In this document: positions 49,200-58,273 of the stretch, piece after piece
Position numbering within the stretch: the first letter of the stretch is position 1
Layout: each line of letters starts with the position of its first letter
Assembly (NCBI GenBank): GCA_040261275.1
Contig: JBDQOI010000007.1
Location: 22,612-86,611, forward strand
DNA from: UBA8752 sp040261275
GTDB lineage: Bacteria; Bacteroidota; Bacteroidia; Flavobacteriales_D; Sanyastnellaceae
Length of the DNA stretch: 64,000 bases
Direction of reading: 5' to 3'
Position numbers and translations under genes: made by a program
The notes under the pieces: generated by a model
Told to the model about the DNA's origin: nothing
Databases searched by the model: none
Seen by the model: the letters and a program-made list of their open reading frames with translations, nothing else

Positions 49200-51167
49200 A
49201 TGACGCTTTCGACCCAAACGAATCCCACCGCTCGGAAAGCCACACGGCCCGTGCAGATTGGAGGGGTCACCGTCGGGGGTGATGCGCCCATCGTGCTGCA
49301 GTCCATGACGACGGCGGATACTATGGATGTGGAAGCAACGGTGGCTGAATCGCTCCGCATGATCGAGGCCGGGTGCCAGATCGTGCGCATCACGGCACCC
49401 AGCAAGCGCGAGGCGCAGGCCCTCGGAGAGATCCGTGCCTGCCTGGATGCCGCCGGACATGCCGGGGTTCCCTTGGTCGCCGACATCCACTTCACTCCAA
49501 ATGCTGCAGAAGTGGCCGCGGACCACGTGGAGAAGATTCGCGTGAACCCGGGCAATTACGCGGACAAGAAGAAATTCGAGACGCACGAATACACACCGGA
49601 GACCTACGCCGCAGAACTCGACCGAATACGCGAACGGTTCACCCCGCTCGTGCTCAAGTGCAAGGCCCTGGGTCGTGCCATGCGCATCGGCACCAACCAC
49701 GGTTCCCTGTCCGACCGCATTCTCAGCCATTACGGCGATACGCCCCTGGGTATGGTCGAAAGTGCGATGGAGTTCCTGTCCATTTGCCGGGACGAGGACT
49801 ATCACGACATCGTACTCTCCATGAAAGCGAGCAATCCGCAGGTCATGGTTCAAGCCTACCGCATGCTGGCCGACCGAATGCGCGATGAGGGCATGGCCTA
49901 TCCCCTCCACCTCGGCGTCACCGAGGCCGGAGAAGGGGAGGATGGCCGAATCAAGAGCGCCGTGGGCATTGGCACCTTGCTCGCAGAAGGACTCGGAGAC
50001 ACCATCCGGGTCTCCTTGACGGAGGCGCCGGAAGCGGAAATCCCTGTGGCCCGATTGTTGGCCGAACAGGCCGTCGCGGCCCTATCCGCGGACGATGCTG
50101 TCGCTGACGCCACCCCGGAGCCCGACGGCTTTGACCGTTATGTCTACACCCGGCGCGTAACACGCCCCGTTGCGATGGCCGGTGGACAGCAAGTTCCCGT
50201 CGTCTGCCACGACTTGACCGGAAGGCCACTTTCCCCTGCCGGGCTCCATGGTATGGGCCACCGCTATCAAGTCGAATTGGACAAGTGGGAGGCAGATGAT
50301 GCGGCTTGCGACCTCATTTTCATTGGCAGCCGCACTTGCGATTTCGCCTTGCCAGGCTGGCTTCGCGCCCTACAAGATGGAACGGCTTGGAGCCAACACG
50401 GTGGCAGTGTGGAGCGGCATCACCCCATTTGGGATTGGGATGGTTTCACAGAAGCCAAGCAAAGTGATCGTGGCATAGACCCTCAACTGAACCTGCTGCA
50501 GGTGGATGCCGATGAACTGACGTCCGAACGCGCCGCACTCCTAGCCGGGGAGGAAGGAGCCGTGGTGTTGTGTTTGACGACCACCCGGGCCAATGCCCTG
50601 GCTTCCCTCAGGGCCGCCTTCTTCCGGCTGGGTCATGCCGAATGCGCGCTGCCTGTCATCGTGCGCCGGGACCTGCACAAAGAATCCGCAGAGGCGCTTC
50701 AGCTGCGCGCGTCATCAGAGATGGGCGGACTCCTGCTCGACGGGTTCGGGGATGGGCTGTGGATCGGAGGAGATGTAGGTGTGGAAGGCGGTTTGCGTTT
50801 CCTCAACCGCACTGCATTCGGCATCCTTCAGGCCACACGCACGCGCATCAGCCGCACCGAATACATCAGCTGTCCCTCCTGCGGACGCACCCTTTTCGAC
50901 CTGCAGGAAACCACCGCCAAGATTCGGTCGGTTACCGACCACCTCAAAGGCGTCAAAATTGGCATCATGGGCTGCATTGTAAACGGACCGGGCGAAATGG
51001 CGGATGCCGACTACGGCTACGTTGGAACGGGGCCCGGCAAAATCACGCTCTACAAGGAAAAAGAAGTGGTGCGCCGCAACATCCCCGAGGACGAAGCGGT
51101 GGAAGCCCTCATTGACCTCATCCGCGAACACGGAGACTGGGTGGAGGCACCCCAGCGCTCAGCCTGA
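49200..51167 (+). CDS. ispG: 4-hydroxy-3-methylbut-2-enyl diphosphate synthase, long form
   Basis: IspG (GcpE) reduces methylerythritol cyclodiphosphate to HMBPP in the MEP pathway with a [4Fe-4S] cluster. The 655 residues are the long form with an insert domain (about 290-520) between the TIM barrel (PIVLQSMTTADTMDVEATVA) and the cluster domain (CPSCGRTLFDLQET, then GIMGCIVNGPGEMADADYGY); the three Cys ligands are present. This three-domain form is usual in Bacteroidota, chlamydiae and plants. The ATG at 49200 gives a short leader; 49158 is also possible. A weak TACCTTTC box is at 49124-49131. Confidence 0.95.
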   Translation: MTLSTQTNPTARKATRPVQIGGVTVGGDAPIVLQSMTTADTMDVEATVAESLRMIEAGCQIVRITAPSKREAQALGEIRACLDAAGHAGVPLVADIHFTPNAAEVAADHVEKIRVNPGNYADKKKFETHEYTPETYAAELDRIRERFTPLVLKCKALGRAMRIGTNHGSLSDRILSHYGDTPLGMVESAMEFLSICRDEDYHDIVLSMKASNPQVMVQAYRMLADRMRDEGMAYPLHLGVTEAGEGEDGRIKSAVGIGTLLAEGLGDTIRVSLTEAPEAEIPVARLLAEQAVAALSADDAVADATPEPDGFDRYVYTRRVTRPVAMAGGQQVPVVCHDLTGRPLSPAGLHGMGHRYQVELDKWEADDAACDLIFIGSRTCDFALPGWLRALQDGTAWSQHGGSVERHHPIWDWDGFTEAKQSDRGIDPQLNLLQVDADELTSERAALLAGEEGAVVLCLTTTRANALASLRAAFFRLGHAECALPVIVRRDLHKESAEALQLRASSEMGGLLLDGFGDGLWIGGDVGVEGGLRFLNRTAFGILQATRTRISRTEYISCPSCGRTLFDLQETTAKIRSVTDHLKGVKIGIMGCIVNGPGEMADADYGYVGTGPGKITLYKEKEVVRRNIPEDEAVEALIDLIREHGDWVEAPQRSA

Positions 51168-51833
51168 TTCGGCAGCGTCTCCCAACCCTTTCTCTTCGGC
51201 AGCGGGCTGCATCCAAACCGCTCCCTTGCCCAACCAGCTCTTCTGCCGAAGGATGATCCAAGCCACCCCGAAGGTGATGGCCATGTCAGCGATGTTGAAG
51301 ATGGGTGGGAAAATCTCATGGCCTGCCCATGCATCTACGGGCCACCACCGGGGCCAGCGCACCGAAATGTGCAGCATGTCCACCACGTTGCCTCGGAACC
51401 AAGGGGCATACCCTCCCCATTCGCTGTTCCAAGCCCAAGTGGCCTCCTGACCAAAAGAACTGCGACTGAAGAGACGACCATAGGCAATGCTATCCAGAAT
51501 ATTGCCCGCGGCGCCGGCGAGGATCAAGGCCAGCGCCCGGCGGAATCCGACCGGCGCCCCTTGGGTAGCCATGCGACGGATCTGCACGGACAGCAATACA
51601 ACCGCCACGATGCGGAAGGCCGTAAGGATGTACTTTCCGGTCGCACCCGGCAGTGCCCATCCGAAAGCCATGCCATCATTCTCGATGAATTGGATGTCAA
51701 AAGCACCGGGAATCCAAGTCACCTTCTCAGCCAGCGTAAAGCTGAGCTTGATGCCCACCTTGACGGCTTGATCAAATAGCAACAAGGCCGCCACGATCCA
51801 CGCGACGTGCGCTGGGCGGCGATCCAAACTCAA
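51159..51833 (-). CDS. lspA: Lipoprotein signal peptidase
   Basis: LspA removes the signal peptide from prolipoproteins, several of which occur in this window. There are four membrane helices (VAWIVAALLLFDQAVKVGI, ILTAFRIVAVVLLSV, ALALILAGAAGNILDSIAYG, MAITFGVAWIIL), and both catalytic Asp motifs: GNILDSIAYGR and FNIADMAI. The only start that fits is TTG at 51833 (overlapping the dksA stop as TTGA) or TTG at 51827. It follows the DksA-like gene and overlaps the ispG 3' end by 9 bases, in convergent orientation. Confidence 0.92.
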   Translation of the reverse strand: MSLDRRPAHVAWIVAALLLFDQAVKVGIKLSFTLAEKVTWIPGAFDIQFIENDGMAFGWALPGATGKYILTAFRIVAVVLLSVQIRRMATQGAPVGFRRALALILAGAAGNILDSIAYGRLFSRSSFGQEATWAWNSEWGGYAPWFRGNVVDMLHISVRWPRWWPVDAWAGHEIFPPIFNIADMAITFGVAWIILRQKSWLGKGAVWMQPAAEEKGLGDAAESG

Positions 51834-52210
51834 CGCTTGTCCTGCTGGTTCTTGGCCTCGATGGACATCGTCGCATGAGGTACGAGACGCAGGCGCTCCT
51901 TGGCAATCAGCTTGCCCGTCACCCGACAAACCCCGTAGGTCTTGTTCTTGATCCGTAAGAGTGCGTTCTCGAGGTTCATGATGAACTTCTGTTGGCGCGC
52001 AGCGAGCTGGGCAGTTTCTTCCCTGCTCATGGTGTCGCTTCCGTCCTCCATCATCTTGAAGGTCGGTGCGGTATCCTCTGTGCGGTTGTCGTCCTCATAG
52101 GATAGGGAGCGCTGCAACTGATCGAAGTCCGAGCGAGCCTGCTCCAGCTTTTGGTTGATCAGGTCCTCAAACTCCTTGAGTTCGGCATCCGAAAATCGCG
52201 TTTCAGCCAT
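51830..52210 (-). CDS. TraR/DksA-type protein, 126 aa
   Basis: The first 75 residues are a coiled coil (LKEFEDLINQKLEQARSDFD, then TAQLAARQQKFIMNLENALL); the C-terminal part has YGVCRVTGKLIAKERLRLVP. Classical DksA has four zinc Cys; here only one remains, a reduced form I remember from Bacteroidota. It probably binds the RNA polymerase secondary channel. It lies 3 bases after ileS and overlaps lspA (TTGA). Confidence 0.88.
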   Translation of the reverse strand: MAETRFSDAELKEFEDLINQKLEQARSDFDQLQRSLSYEDDNRTEDTAPTFKMMEDGSDTMSREETAQLAARQQKFIMNLENALLRIKNKTYGVCRVTGKLIAKERLRLVPHATMSIEAKNQQDKR

Positions 52211-52213
52211 TTT

Positions 52214-55200
52214 TCATTGAATGGGGACCATGGCAATGGCCACGGTCAATTGGGGTTCCAACTCCTCGCGTTCCACAACGGCATCTACAGATGCCCACTC
52301 TAACTGCTCGGCAAGGGTTTCGGTTCGAATATAGTCCAAATTGGATGCCACGGAGTCCTGTAATTCCGCCGGCCCATCCAAGGTCAGCGCGATCCGGTCC
52401 GTGACTTCCAGTCCGGCGTCCTTGCGCCGCTGCTGGATGCGGTTGACCAACTCCCGGGCCAAGCCTTCTGCCCGCAAATCAGGAGTGATTTCGATGTCCA
52501 ATGCCACCGTCAATCCCCCTTCGCCCGCAACGAGCCATCCCGGGATATCCTCGGTCAGGACCTCCACGTCGTCGAGGGTCACTTCCACCGTCCCCTCCGA
52601 CACCGCTAAAGCGAATGCCCCGCGCTGCTCCAACGCACGAATGTCTTCTTGGCCCATGGCGGCAATGCCCGCGGCCACCTCCTTCATCTGCTTGCCAAAC
52701 CGAGGACCCAGCTTCTTGAAGTCGGCCTTGAGTCGCTTGGTCAAGATGTCGCTGTCTTCCGCCAAAGGCTCCACCGCCTTGACGTTGACCTCGCCTTTCA
52801 CGAGTTCAGTCACGGCTTCCAAGCGCTTTCCAAAACCGGCGTCCAAAACGGGCACCAGAATGCGCTGGAGTGGCTGGCGCACCCGGATCTTCTCGCGCTT
52901 CCGCAAGCTGAGCGTCAGCGAGCTGAGACGTTGGGCCAGGGCCATCTGCTGCTCGAGTTCGGCATCGCGCAAAAGCTCCTCCACCACCGGCCAATCCGCA
53001 AGGTGCACCGATTCCTCGCCGCCGAGGTCCTGCCAAAGTCGGTCGGCGTGGAAGGGGGCGATGGGCGACATCAGGACGGCGACCGATTGAAGGCAGCTGT
53101 GCAGGGTCGAATAGGCCGCTGCCTTGTCCGCGTCCGAGTCGCTCTTCCAGAAACGGCGGCGGCCGAGGCGCACATACCAATTGCTCAGGTCGTCCACGAC
53201 AAACGACTGCACCAAGCGGCCTGCGCGGGTCGGTTCAAAGGCATCAAATGCCGCCTGCACCTCCGAAATGCAGGTGTTCAACCGGCTCAGAATCCAGCGG
53301 TCAAGCTCGGGGCGGTCCGCCACCGCGGGTGCTGCCGAGCCGGGGTCGAATCCGTCAATTCCGGCGTAAAGCGCGAAAAAGGCGTAGGTGTTGTGCAGGG
53401 TCCCGAAGAACTTGCGCTGCACCTCGCCGATGCCCTCAGTATCGAAGCGGAGGTTGTCCCAAGGCTGAGCGTTGGTGATCATATACCAACGCGTGGCGTC
53501 CGGGCCGAAACGCTCCAACGTCTCGAAGGGATCCGCCGCATTCCCGAGTCGCTTGGACATCTTCTGTCCGTCCTTGTCCAGCACGAGGCCGTTGGAAACT
53601 ACGTTGCGGTAAGCCACCCTGTCAAAGACCATGGTGGAGATGGCGTGCAGCGTGTAGAACCACCCGCGGGTCTGGTCCACACCCTCTGCGATGAAGTCCG
53701 CTGGATAAGCCGTACCTCCGGGAGTCCCGTCGGGGCCATCCACCCGCTCGCGGTTCTCGAAGGGGTAGTGCCATTGGGCATAGGGCATGCTGCCGGAATC
53801 GAACCACACATCGATCAAGTCGGACTCTCGGTGCATGGGCCGACCGTCCGATGCCGCCAACACGATGCCGTCCACGACGTGCTTGTGCAGGTCGATGTGG
53901 GCGTAATTCGCATCGGACATGTCGCCCGGTACGAACTTGGGGAAGGGGTGGGCGTCCATCAACCCTGCTTCAACGGCAGTGGTGCAGGCGGCGTGCAGCT
54001 CCTCCACCGAGCCGATGCAAAGCTCCTCGCTGCCATCCTCTGTCCGCCAGATCGGGATGGGGATGCCCCAGTAGCGTGAACGGCTGAGGTTCCAGTCGTT
54101 GAGGTTCTCCAGCCATTTTCCGAAGCGGCCCGTGCCCGTGGCTGAGGGCTTCCATTGGATGGTCGCGTTGAGCTTTTGCATCCGCTCCTTGGCGGCCGTG
54201 GCGCGGATGAACCAGCTGTCGAGCGGGTAATACAGCACCGGTCGGTCCGTCCGCCAGCAGTGCGGATAGCTGTGCTTGTATTTCTCCACGAGGAAGGCGC
54301 GGCCGCGGGTCTTGAGGTCGATGGCGATTTCAACGTCCACCGACTTTTCGGGCGCATCGCCGTCGTGGTATTCGTTCTTGACGAAGCGGCCGGCCAGCGG
54401 CCCGCACTCCGGGCGGAAGCGGCCCTGCAAATCCACCAAGGGAACGCCTTGGCCCGTGCCATCGTCAACAAGCAACGGTGGCACACCTGCAGCGACGGCC
54501 ACCCGGGCGTCATCCGCACCGAAAGTCGGCGCCGTGTGCACGATCCCCGTTCCGTCCTCTGTGGTGACGAAATCGCCAGGAATCACCTGGAATGCCGCCT
54601 CCGGACGCTCCATGGGCTGCGCCCACGGAATGAGCTGCTCGTAACGGAGTCCCACCAGGTCGCTTCCTTTCACTGTGGCAAGCACTTCAGATTCGGGCGC
54701 TTTCTTGCCCCCGAAGTGCTTTCCCAACAACGCCGCAGCCAGAATGACGATGCCTTCCTCCCCGGTGTATCGGTTGGCCGTGCGGACCACGTTGTAGTCG
54801 ATGTTGGCCCCGATGGTGAGGGCGGTGTTGGACGGCAGCGTCCAAGGCGTCGTCGTCCAGGCCAGCAGATCAACGGGCAGTGCATCACCCACTCCGTCCG
54901 TCCAGGCGCGGACGCGGTCGGCATCCTCAGGAAACAAGCGGAACTGGGCGACGACCGTGGTGTCGGTCACGTCGCGGTAAGCACCCGGCTGATTCAGCTC
55001 ATGGCTGCTCAAACCCGTGCCCGCCTTGGGGCTGTAGGGCTGAATGGTGTAGCCCTTGTAAATCAGCCCCTTCCCATGCAATTGAGAGAGCAGCCACCAG
55101 ACGCTCTCCATGTATTTGGGCTCGTAGGTGACGTAGGGCGCGTCCATGTCGACCCAGTAGCCCATCCGCCGCGTCAAGTCGTTCCACTCCTCGGTGTAGC

Positions 55201-55582
55201 GCATGACCGACTCGCGGCAGGCGTTGTTGTACTCCTCGATGGAAATCTTCTTGCCGATGTCTTCCTTGGTGATGCCCAGCGCCTTCTCCACGCCGAGCTC
55301 CACGGGCAATCCGTGCGTGTCCCATCCCGCCTTCCGCTCCACGCGCTTGCCCTTCAGGGTTTGGTAACGACAGAAGATGTCCTTGAGCGCGCGGGCCATG
55401 ACGTGATGGATGCCCGGTTTTCCATTGGCGGACGGCGGGCCCTCAAAAAAGACGAAACGGTCATTGGAGGGGCGCGACTCCACGCTGCGGCGGAACACGT
55501 CACCGTCCTCCCATTGCTGCATCACTTCCTGCGCCAATCCGGGCAGGTCGAGGGGGCCTCTTTCGGGAAATCGTCGGGTCAT
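52214..55582 (-). CDS. ileS: Isoleucyl-tRNA synthetase
   Basis: IleS charges tRNA-Ile. The 1122 residues show the HIGH-type motif (PSANGKPGIHHVMARALKD), the editing domain (WTTTPWTLPSNTALTIG; GTGIVHTAPTFGADD), the KMSKS motif in DKDGQKMSKRLGNAADP, and an anticodon-binding region followed by a C-terminal part with repeated VTLDDVEVLTEDIPGW. Its length fits the longer eukaryote-like type common in Bacteroidota. It leads the ileS-dksA-lspA operon. A -7 candidate is at 55632-55639. Confidence 0.97.
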   Translation of the reverse strand: MTRRFPERGPLDLPGLAQEVMQQWEDGDVFRRSVESRPSNDRFVFFEGPPSANGKPGIHHVMARALKDIFCRYQTLKGKRVERKAGWDTHGLPVELGVEKALGITKEDIGKKISIEEYNNACRESVMRYTEEWNDLTRRMGYWVDMDAPYVTYEPKYMESVWWLLSQLHGKGLIYKGYTIQPYSPKAGTGLSSHELNQPGAYRDVTDTTVVAQFRLFPEDADRVRAWTDGVGDALPVDLLAWTTTPWTLPSNTALTIGANIDYNVVRTANRYTGEEGIVILAAALLGKHFGGKKAPESEVLATVKGSDLVGLRYEQLIPWAQPMERPEAAFQVIPGDFVTTEDGTGIVHTAPTFGADDARVAVAAGVPPLLVDDGTGQGVPLVDLQGRFRPECGPLAGRFVKNEYHDGDAPEKSVDVEIAIDLKTRGRAFLVEKYKHSYPHCWRTDRPVLYYPLDSWFIRATAAKERMQKLNATIQWKPSATGTGRFGKWLENLNDWNLSRSRYWGIPIPIWRTEDGSEELCIGSVEELHAACTTAVEAGLMDAHPFPKFVPGDMSDANYAHIDLHKHVVDGIVLAASDGRPMHRESDLIDVWFDSGSMPYAQWHYPFENRERVDGPDGTPGGTAYPADFIAEGVDQTRGWFYTLHAISTMVFDRVAYRNVVSNGLVLDKDGQKMSKRLGNAADPFETLERFGPDATRWYMITNAQPWDNLRFDTEGIGEVQRKFFGTLHNTYAFFALYAGIDGFDPGSAAPAVADRPELDRWILSRLNTCISEVQAAFDAFEPTRAGRLVQSFVVDDLSNWYVRLGRRRFWKSDSDADKAAAYSTLHSCLQSVAVLMSPIAPFHADRLWQDLGGEESVHLADWPVVEELLRDAELEQQMALAQRLSSLTLSLRKREKIRVRQPLQRILVPVLDAGFGKRLEAVTELVKGEVNVKAVEPLAEDSDILTKRLKADFKKLGPRFGKQMKEVAAGIAAMGQEDIRALEQRGAFALAVSEGTVEVTLDDVEVLTEDIPGWLVAGEGGLTVALDIEITPDLRAEGLARELVNRIQQRRKDAGLEVTDRIALTLDGPAELQDSVASNLDYIRTETLAEQLEWASVDAVVEREELEPQLTVAIAMVPIQ

Positions 55583-55631
55583 CGTGGTGGCTCAACGGAT
55601 GCGGCTTGAAGACCAAGCCACACCGGTCGCG

Positions 55632-55639
55632 CGAAGATA
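55632..55639 (-). promoter_or_regulatory. Candidate -7 box (TATCTTCG) for ileS
   Basis: The minus strand reads TATCTTCG, 49 bases before the ileS ATG, in the 83-base gap after pyk. It is the same 8-mer as before holB and kbl. Confidence 0.35.
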
Positions 55640-55665
55640 ACCCGGAGGTAGGGGCTTTGGAAGCC

Positions 55666-57093
55666 TTAAACCCGACTGATTTTCAGCATGTTGGACATGC
55701 CAGCCTCGGCTATGGGCATGCTCGCAACGTGGATGATGTAGTCTCCATCGCCCACCTTTGCCTCTCGCCGCAAGAGCGACTTGACATCGGAAATGGTATG
55801 GTCCGTCGAGATCATCCGGTCGTAATGGAAGGCTTCCACCCCCCAGCAAAGGGCCAGTTGGCCCAGGATGGCCTTGTTTCCCGTGAAGACGTAGATGAAG
55901 GCGCGGGGACGTTGGCTGGCCACCTTGTAAGCGGTGTAACCTGAGAACGTCATGGTGACAATGGCCGATGCCTTGACCCGCTCCGCGAGATCACAAGCGT
56001 TGTAGCAGATGGCATCGGTCACAAACCGGTCGGGCTGCTCCACTTCGAATCGTCCGTCGGCGCAGCGGTGGAAGATGTGCGGCTCTTTTTCGATTTCCAT
56101 CACGATGTCGCGCATCGCCTTGATCACCTCTACCGGATGAGCACCTACGGAGGTCTCACCACTGAGCATCACGGCATCTGCGCCATCCAATACCGCATTG
56201 GCCACATCGGTGACCTCGGCGCGGGTCGGCGCAATGCTCTCGATCATCGACTCCATCATCTGTGTGGCCACGATCACGGGCTTCCCGTGGCGCTGGCACA
56301 AACCGATGATGCGCTTCTGTATCATCGGGACCTGTTGCATGGGAACCTCCACCCCGAGGTCGCCCCGAGCGATCATCACGGCGTCAGTGGCATCTACGAT
56401 GCCTTCCAGGTCCTCGACAGCCTCGGGCTTCTCGACCTTGGCTACGATGCGGGCATGGCTGTCTGCCGCCTCGATGCGTTCGCGCAAATCCACCACATCG
56501 GCGGCGGAGCGCACAAAACTGAGTCCCACCCAATCGACACCCAAAGTGAGCGCAAAGGCCAGGTCTTCACGGTCTTTCTCCGTCAGGCTTGGCAAGCTGA
56601 TGTCCGTAGAAGGCAGGTTGAGCCCCTTGCGGGAGGAGAGAATGCCGCCGTGAACCACAGTGCATTTCACCTCATCCTTTCCGTTGGTATCCTCGACTTC
56701 CAGATGGAGCTTGCCATCGTCCAGCAGCACCGGCTCACCCGACTTGACATCCTGGGCAAAATGGGCATACCTCGTCCATGCTTCCTTCGCGTTGCCTTCG
56801 CCCTTGCCGACCCGAATGGTGAATTTGGACCCCGCCTCCAGCATGGATCCTTCGGCCATCGGGCCTACGCGAAGTTTGGGGCCCTGCATATCGGCCAGCA
56901 ACGCCGTATGCGTTCCCAGCTTGGCATCTATCTCACGCACGCGTTCCACGGTTGTAGCATGCGTCGCGTGATCGCCATGGGAAAAATTCAATCGGATGAC
57001 GTTCACCCCCTCTTGAATCATGGACTCCAGTACTTCCGAGGATGAGCTGGCCGGTCCTACCGTCGCGATGATTTTGGTGAATTTCTTAGGCAT
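55666..57093 (-). CDS. pyk: Pyruvate kinase
   Basis: Pyk makes pyruvate and ATP from phosphoenolpyruvate and ADP. The 475 residues show TKIIATVGPASSSSEVLE, NFSHGDHATH, MIARGDLGVEVPMQQVPMIQ, the signature KPVIVATQMMESMI and SGETSVGAHPVEVIKAM. ATG at 57093 (MPKKFTK) gives the standard start; codons upstream are a shadow. The context with the IPExxxVDY gene and rnc is conserved in Bacteroidota. Confidence 0.97.
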   Translation of the reverse strand: MPKKFTKIIATVGPASSSSEVLESMIQEGVNVIRLNFSHGDHATHATTVERVREIDAKLGTHTALLADMQGPKLRVGPMAEGSMLEAGSKFTIRVGKGEGNAKEAWTRYAHFAQDVKSGEPVLLDDGKLHLEVEDTNGKDEVKCTVVHGGILSSRKGLNLPSTDISLPSLTEKDREDLAFALTLGVDWVGLSFVRSAADVVDLRERIEAADSHARIVAKVEKPEAVEDLEGIVDATDAVMIARGDLGVEVPMQQVPMIQKRIIGLCQRHGKPVIVATQMMESMIESIAPTRAEVTDVANAVLDGADAVMLSGETSVGAHPVEVIKAMRDIVMEIEKEPHIFHRCADGRFEVEQPDRFVTDAICYNACDLAERVKASAIVTMTFSGYTAYKVASQRPRAFIYVFTGNKAILGQLALCWGVEAFHYDRMISTDHTISDVKSLLRREAKVGDGDYIIHVASMPIAEAGMSNMLKISRV

Positions 57094-57119
57094 TTCATTT
57101 CCTCGTTGCAGCGCTCCAC

Positions 57120-57539
57120 TCATTCGTAGTGCAGCACTTCCTGCTGGGTGATGGCCGTTGTGTCCACAGGAAAACACGCGGCTACCCTTCGCATTTTGCG
57201 CAGGGTGTCCATCAATGCATCCGTGCGCACCCCCATCAAGGACTCAATGCGCAATAGAAAGTCAAAGTGGACCAAGGTGGGGATCATTGCCCCTTCCGGA
57301 ACCCGATTCCAGATCACGTCAAAGGTCCATCCTTCGTCATCATCCTCGTGTCGCCAAACACAATGGCGGGTCGCGGGTCGCTTTTTGTGGGTCACCTCCA
57401 ACTCCTGATGGAATACAAGGTAGCTCCCCAACTCACGATTCAGGCTCCAACAAAAACGATGACCGGCATCAGCACAACTGACCCCCAGAAAGGCATAGGG
57501 AATGGTCTCATCCCCGATGTCGAGCTGTGTGGTGCGCAT
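57120..57539 (-). CDS. IPExxxVDY family protein, 139 aa
   Basis: This is a small soluble protein with FLGVSCADAGHRFCWSLNRE and MIPTLVHFDFLLRIESLMG; the latter is a worn version of the IPExxxVDY motif (here IPTLVHFDF). The location between rnc and pyk is typical of this family in Bacteroidota. Function is unknown. A TATCTTCG 8-mer occurs inside the end of rnc (57580-57587), 40 bases upstream, and could serve as an internal promoter. Confidence 0.82.
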   Translation of the reverse strand: MRTTQLDIGDETIPYAFLGVSCADAGHRFCWSLNRELGSYLVFHQELEVTHKKRPATRHCVWRHEDDDEGWTFDVIWNRVPEGAMIPTLVHFDFLLRIESLMGVRTDALMDTLRKMRRVAACFPVDTTAITQQEVLHYE

Positions 57540-57568
57540 GCTTGTGCAGACCAGCGCCTTGATCGACC

Positions 57569-58273
57569 CTAATCGTTGCCGAAGATATGACGACAGGCCT
57601 CGCGAGCGGCGGATTGCTCCGCAGACTTCTTAGATGGTCCTTCTGAAATGCCCATCACCTTGCCTCCTACCATCACTTGCATCTTGTAAAGTTGTTGGCC
57701 GTCACGCTTGAATTCGCGGACGACCTTGAATTGGATGCGCTTCTTTCGCTTCTGACCCCACTCGTGCAGCTTGCTCTTGAAATCCACCGTGGCCTGCAAT
57801 CGATGCTCCACATCAAAGCGCTTCAGCAATTTCAGCACACCCCTCTGCGTCCGGGCGAACCCCCTGTCCAAGTATACCGCTCCCACAATGGCTTCCATGG
57901 CATTACCCCGGATGGAGGCGTGAACCGCTCCCTTTCCAGTCTGAGCGTCCAGCAGATGCTCTATTCCGATGCGCTCACCGAGATCGTTCAGTGACTCCCG
58001 GCTTACGAGGCGCGCCTTCATCCGGGTCATGTCTCCCTCGTTGCCCTCCGGGAATTTGCTGTAGAGCAGGTCCACGACAATCATGTCGAGCACGGAGTCC
58101 CCTAGAAATTCCAGCCGTTCATTGCTCGGCAATCCATCTTGTTGACAGGCCAAGGAACTCGAATGACGGAAGGCTTCCAGATATGGAGCCAGCTGGCGCG
58201 GCCGAACCCCGAAATGACGGCGGACAAACCTCCTGATGCGCGACTCCCTATGGTCCCTGCGCAGCAGGGACAT
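57569..58273 (-). CDS. rnc: Ribonuclease III
   Basis: RNase III cuts double-stranded RNA in rRNA and mRNA processing. The 234 residues show the signature NERLEFLGDSVLDMIVVDLL, the second catalytic region GNAMEAIVGAVYLDRGF, and a C-terminal dsRNA-binding domain (about 160-234, KSKLHEWGQKRKKRIQFKVV; SKKSAEQSAAREACRHI). The start overlaps the fabF stop (TGATG), so the two are coupled. Confidence 0.96.
   Translation of the reverse strand: MSLLRRDHRESRIRRFVRRHFGVRPRQLAPYLEAFRHSSSLACQQDGLPSNERLEFLGDSVLDMIVVDLLYSKFPEGNEGDMTRMKARLVSRESLNDLGERIGIEHLLDAQTGKGAVHASIRGNAMEAIVGAVYLDRGFARTQRGVLKLLKRFDVEHRLQATVDFKSKLHEWGQKRKKRIQFKVVREFKRDGQQLYKMQVMVGGKVMGISEGPSKKSAEQSAAREACRHIFGND

Noticed and set aside
49002..49910. 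N-terminal extension of the VWA gene by 303 codons
   Set aside because: It is antisense to ispG; the VWA protein has a natural ATG at 49001.
52649..55609. Two long plus-strand frames (476 and 484 codons)
   Set aside because: Both are antisense to ileS, which has all synthetase motifs on the minus strand.
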